Shown here in pieces: positions 63,560 through 64,000 of a stretch of DNA of 64,000 nt. This DNA is from a virus. A program made the position numbers and the translations under genes. The first letter of the stretch is position 1. Every line of letters begins with the position of its first letter. A model generated the notes under the pieces. The model did no database searches, was not told the origin of the DNA, and saw only the letters and a list, made by a program, of their open reading frames with translations. Location of the stretch: IMG/VR virus record IMGVR_UViG_3300029258_002750, positions 62,001 through 126,000 of that record, one strand, 5' to 3'.

Positions 63560-64000
63560 CTCGTCTCCCGCAGCAGCGCTTCCACTTCTTCCCGGAGCCA
63601 CAACCGCACGGTGCGTTGCGGCCTGTCTTCTTCCTCGGTCGGCGGTAGGTTCCGGCGTGCTTGAAGTAGCGGTGCAGGTGGCCATCGGACGTCATGGCCT
63701 CCTTGATGCCCAAGCCGGTGGTGAGCAGCCGCTCCAGCCAGTTGTCCGCGAACCACGACCACACGCCCCCGGGCAGCGGCGAGAACCGATCGTTGAGCAG
63801 CTCGGTCAGGTCGGTCAGGCCCTCGGGGGTCTCCTCCGACTCTTCGTTCACGTCCATCTGGTAGACCGCCCAGACGGCGATCTCGATGAGCGTGAGCACC
63901 TCGGTGACGCTGGCGTTGATGACCGATCCCTCGATGTGATCGGCCGCGCCGAACACGCGCAGGAGCAGCTTGGCGATGTCCTCGTCGTCCGGGTGGACGC
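63552..64000 (-). CDS. SEC-C domain protein, paralogue 3 (5' end outside window)
   Basis: The frame is open to the window edge, so at least 149 codons. SDGHLHRYFKHAGTYRRPRKK leads to GRNAPCGCGSGKKWKRCCG, the SEC-C motif. Third copy within 5.4 kb; lead-in and C-terminus align with copies 1 and 2. Confidence 0.8.
   Translation of the reverse strand, partial: VHPDDEDIAKLLLRVFGAADHIEGSVINASVTEVLTLIEIAVWAVYQMDVNEESEETPEGLTDLTELLNDRFSPLPGGVWSWFADNWLERLLTTGLGIKEAMTSDGHLHRYFKHAGTYRRPRKKTGRNAPCGCGSGKKWKRCCGRRDG

Noticed and set aside
1-64000. tRNA genes, CRISPR arrays, insertion sequences, lysogeny integrase
   Set aside because: No cloverleaf-like segment, spaced repeat array, transposase or integrase was recognised by eye; a tRNA scan would be needed to exclude tRNAs.

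Overview
The window looks like the genome of a large tailed dsDNA bacteriophage with high GC content. It carries the C-terminal half of a large terminase, a block of virion-like proteins, a phage-type deoxynucleotide kinase, a B12-dependent ribonucleotide reductase, and long runs of overlapping small genes with ATGA/GTGA junctions. HNH and GIY-YIG nucleases of homing type are present. I see no tRNA, rRNA, CRISPR array or insertion sequence. GC-rich codon use, many GTG starts and apparently leaderless transcripts would suit an actinobacterial host, but that is an inference.

Layout. (1) 1-24 kb, plus strand: terminase C-terminus, an NrdR-like zinc ribbon, a 2086-residue protein with a kinase-like core, a methyltransferase-like protein with a Pro/Lys tail, two small putative structural proteins, four large Lys-rich proteins, then dNMP kinase and class II RNR. 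(2) 23.6-33.5 kb, mixed strands: divergent promoters, an RpoA-CTD-like HhH protein, two pairs of related zinc-ribbon proteins, a truncated S80-protease-like protein, a papain-like protein, and a HAD-type phosphatase whose 5' end was split by an HNH gene. (3) 33.5-45.5 kb, minus strand: small early-type genes including T4 DenV-like pyrimidine dimer glycosylase, WGR domain, RNase H and DUF4314-like proteins. (4) 45.8-47.6 kb: a plus-strand island of two genes. (5) 47.5-64 kb, minus strand: about fifty small overlapping genes, with YkgJ-like, GIY-YIG, SprT-like and three paralogous SEC-C proteins; the last runs off the end.

Three features tie the window together. First, about forty otherwise unrelated small proteins share a short motif, usually at the C-terminus, of the form S/D-A-I/V-D/T-x-L-G/A-x-L/I-A ('DRLG box'). 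Virion-side genes carry other recurring tags (SLYDRVLxE, RRPLKTL, L-S/T-D/E-A-I/V-RRFR). Second, many transcription units begin with GGTAGAAC/T placed 6-7 nt before ATG or GTG, i.e. a -10 element for leaderless mRNA; at seven junctions its first three bases are the upstream gene's stop codon. Three further genes share a longer conserved leader headed by GTGAGAAC. Third, four of five convergent gene pairs share one CTAG tetramer as overlapping stop codons on both strands.

Most of the small proteins have no recognised function. Assignments below come from reading motifs by eye; no database search was run.
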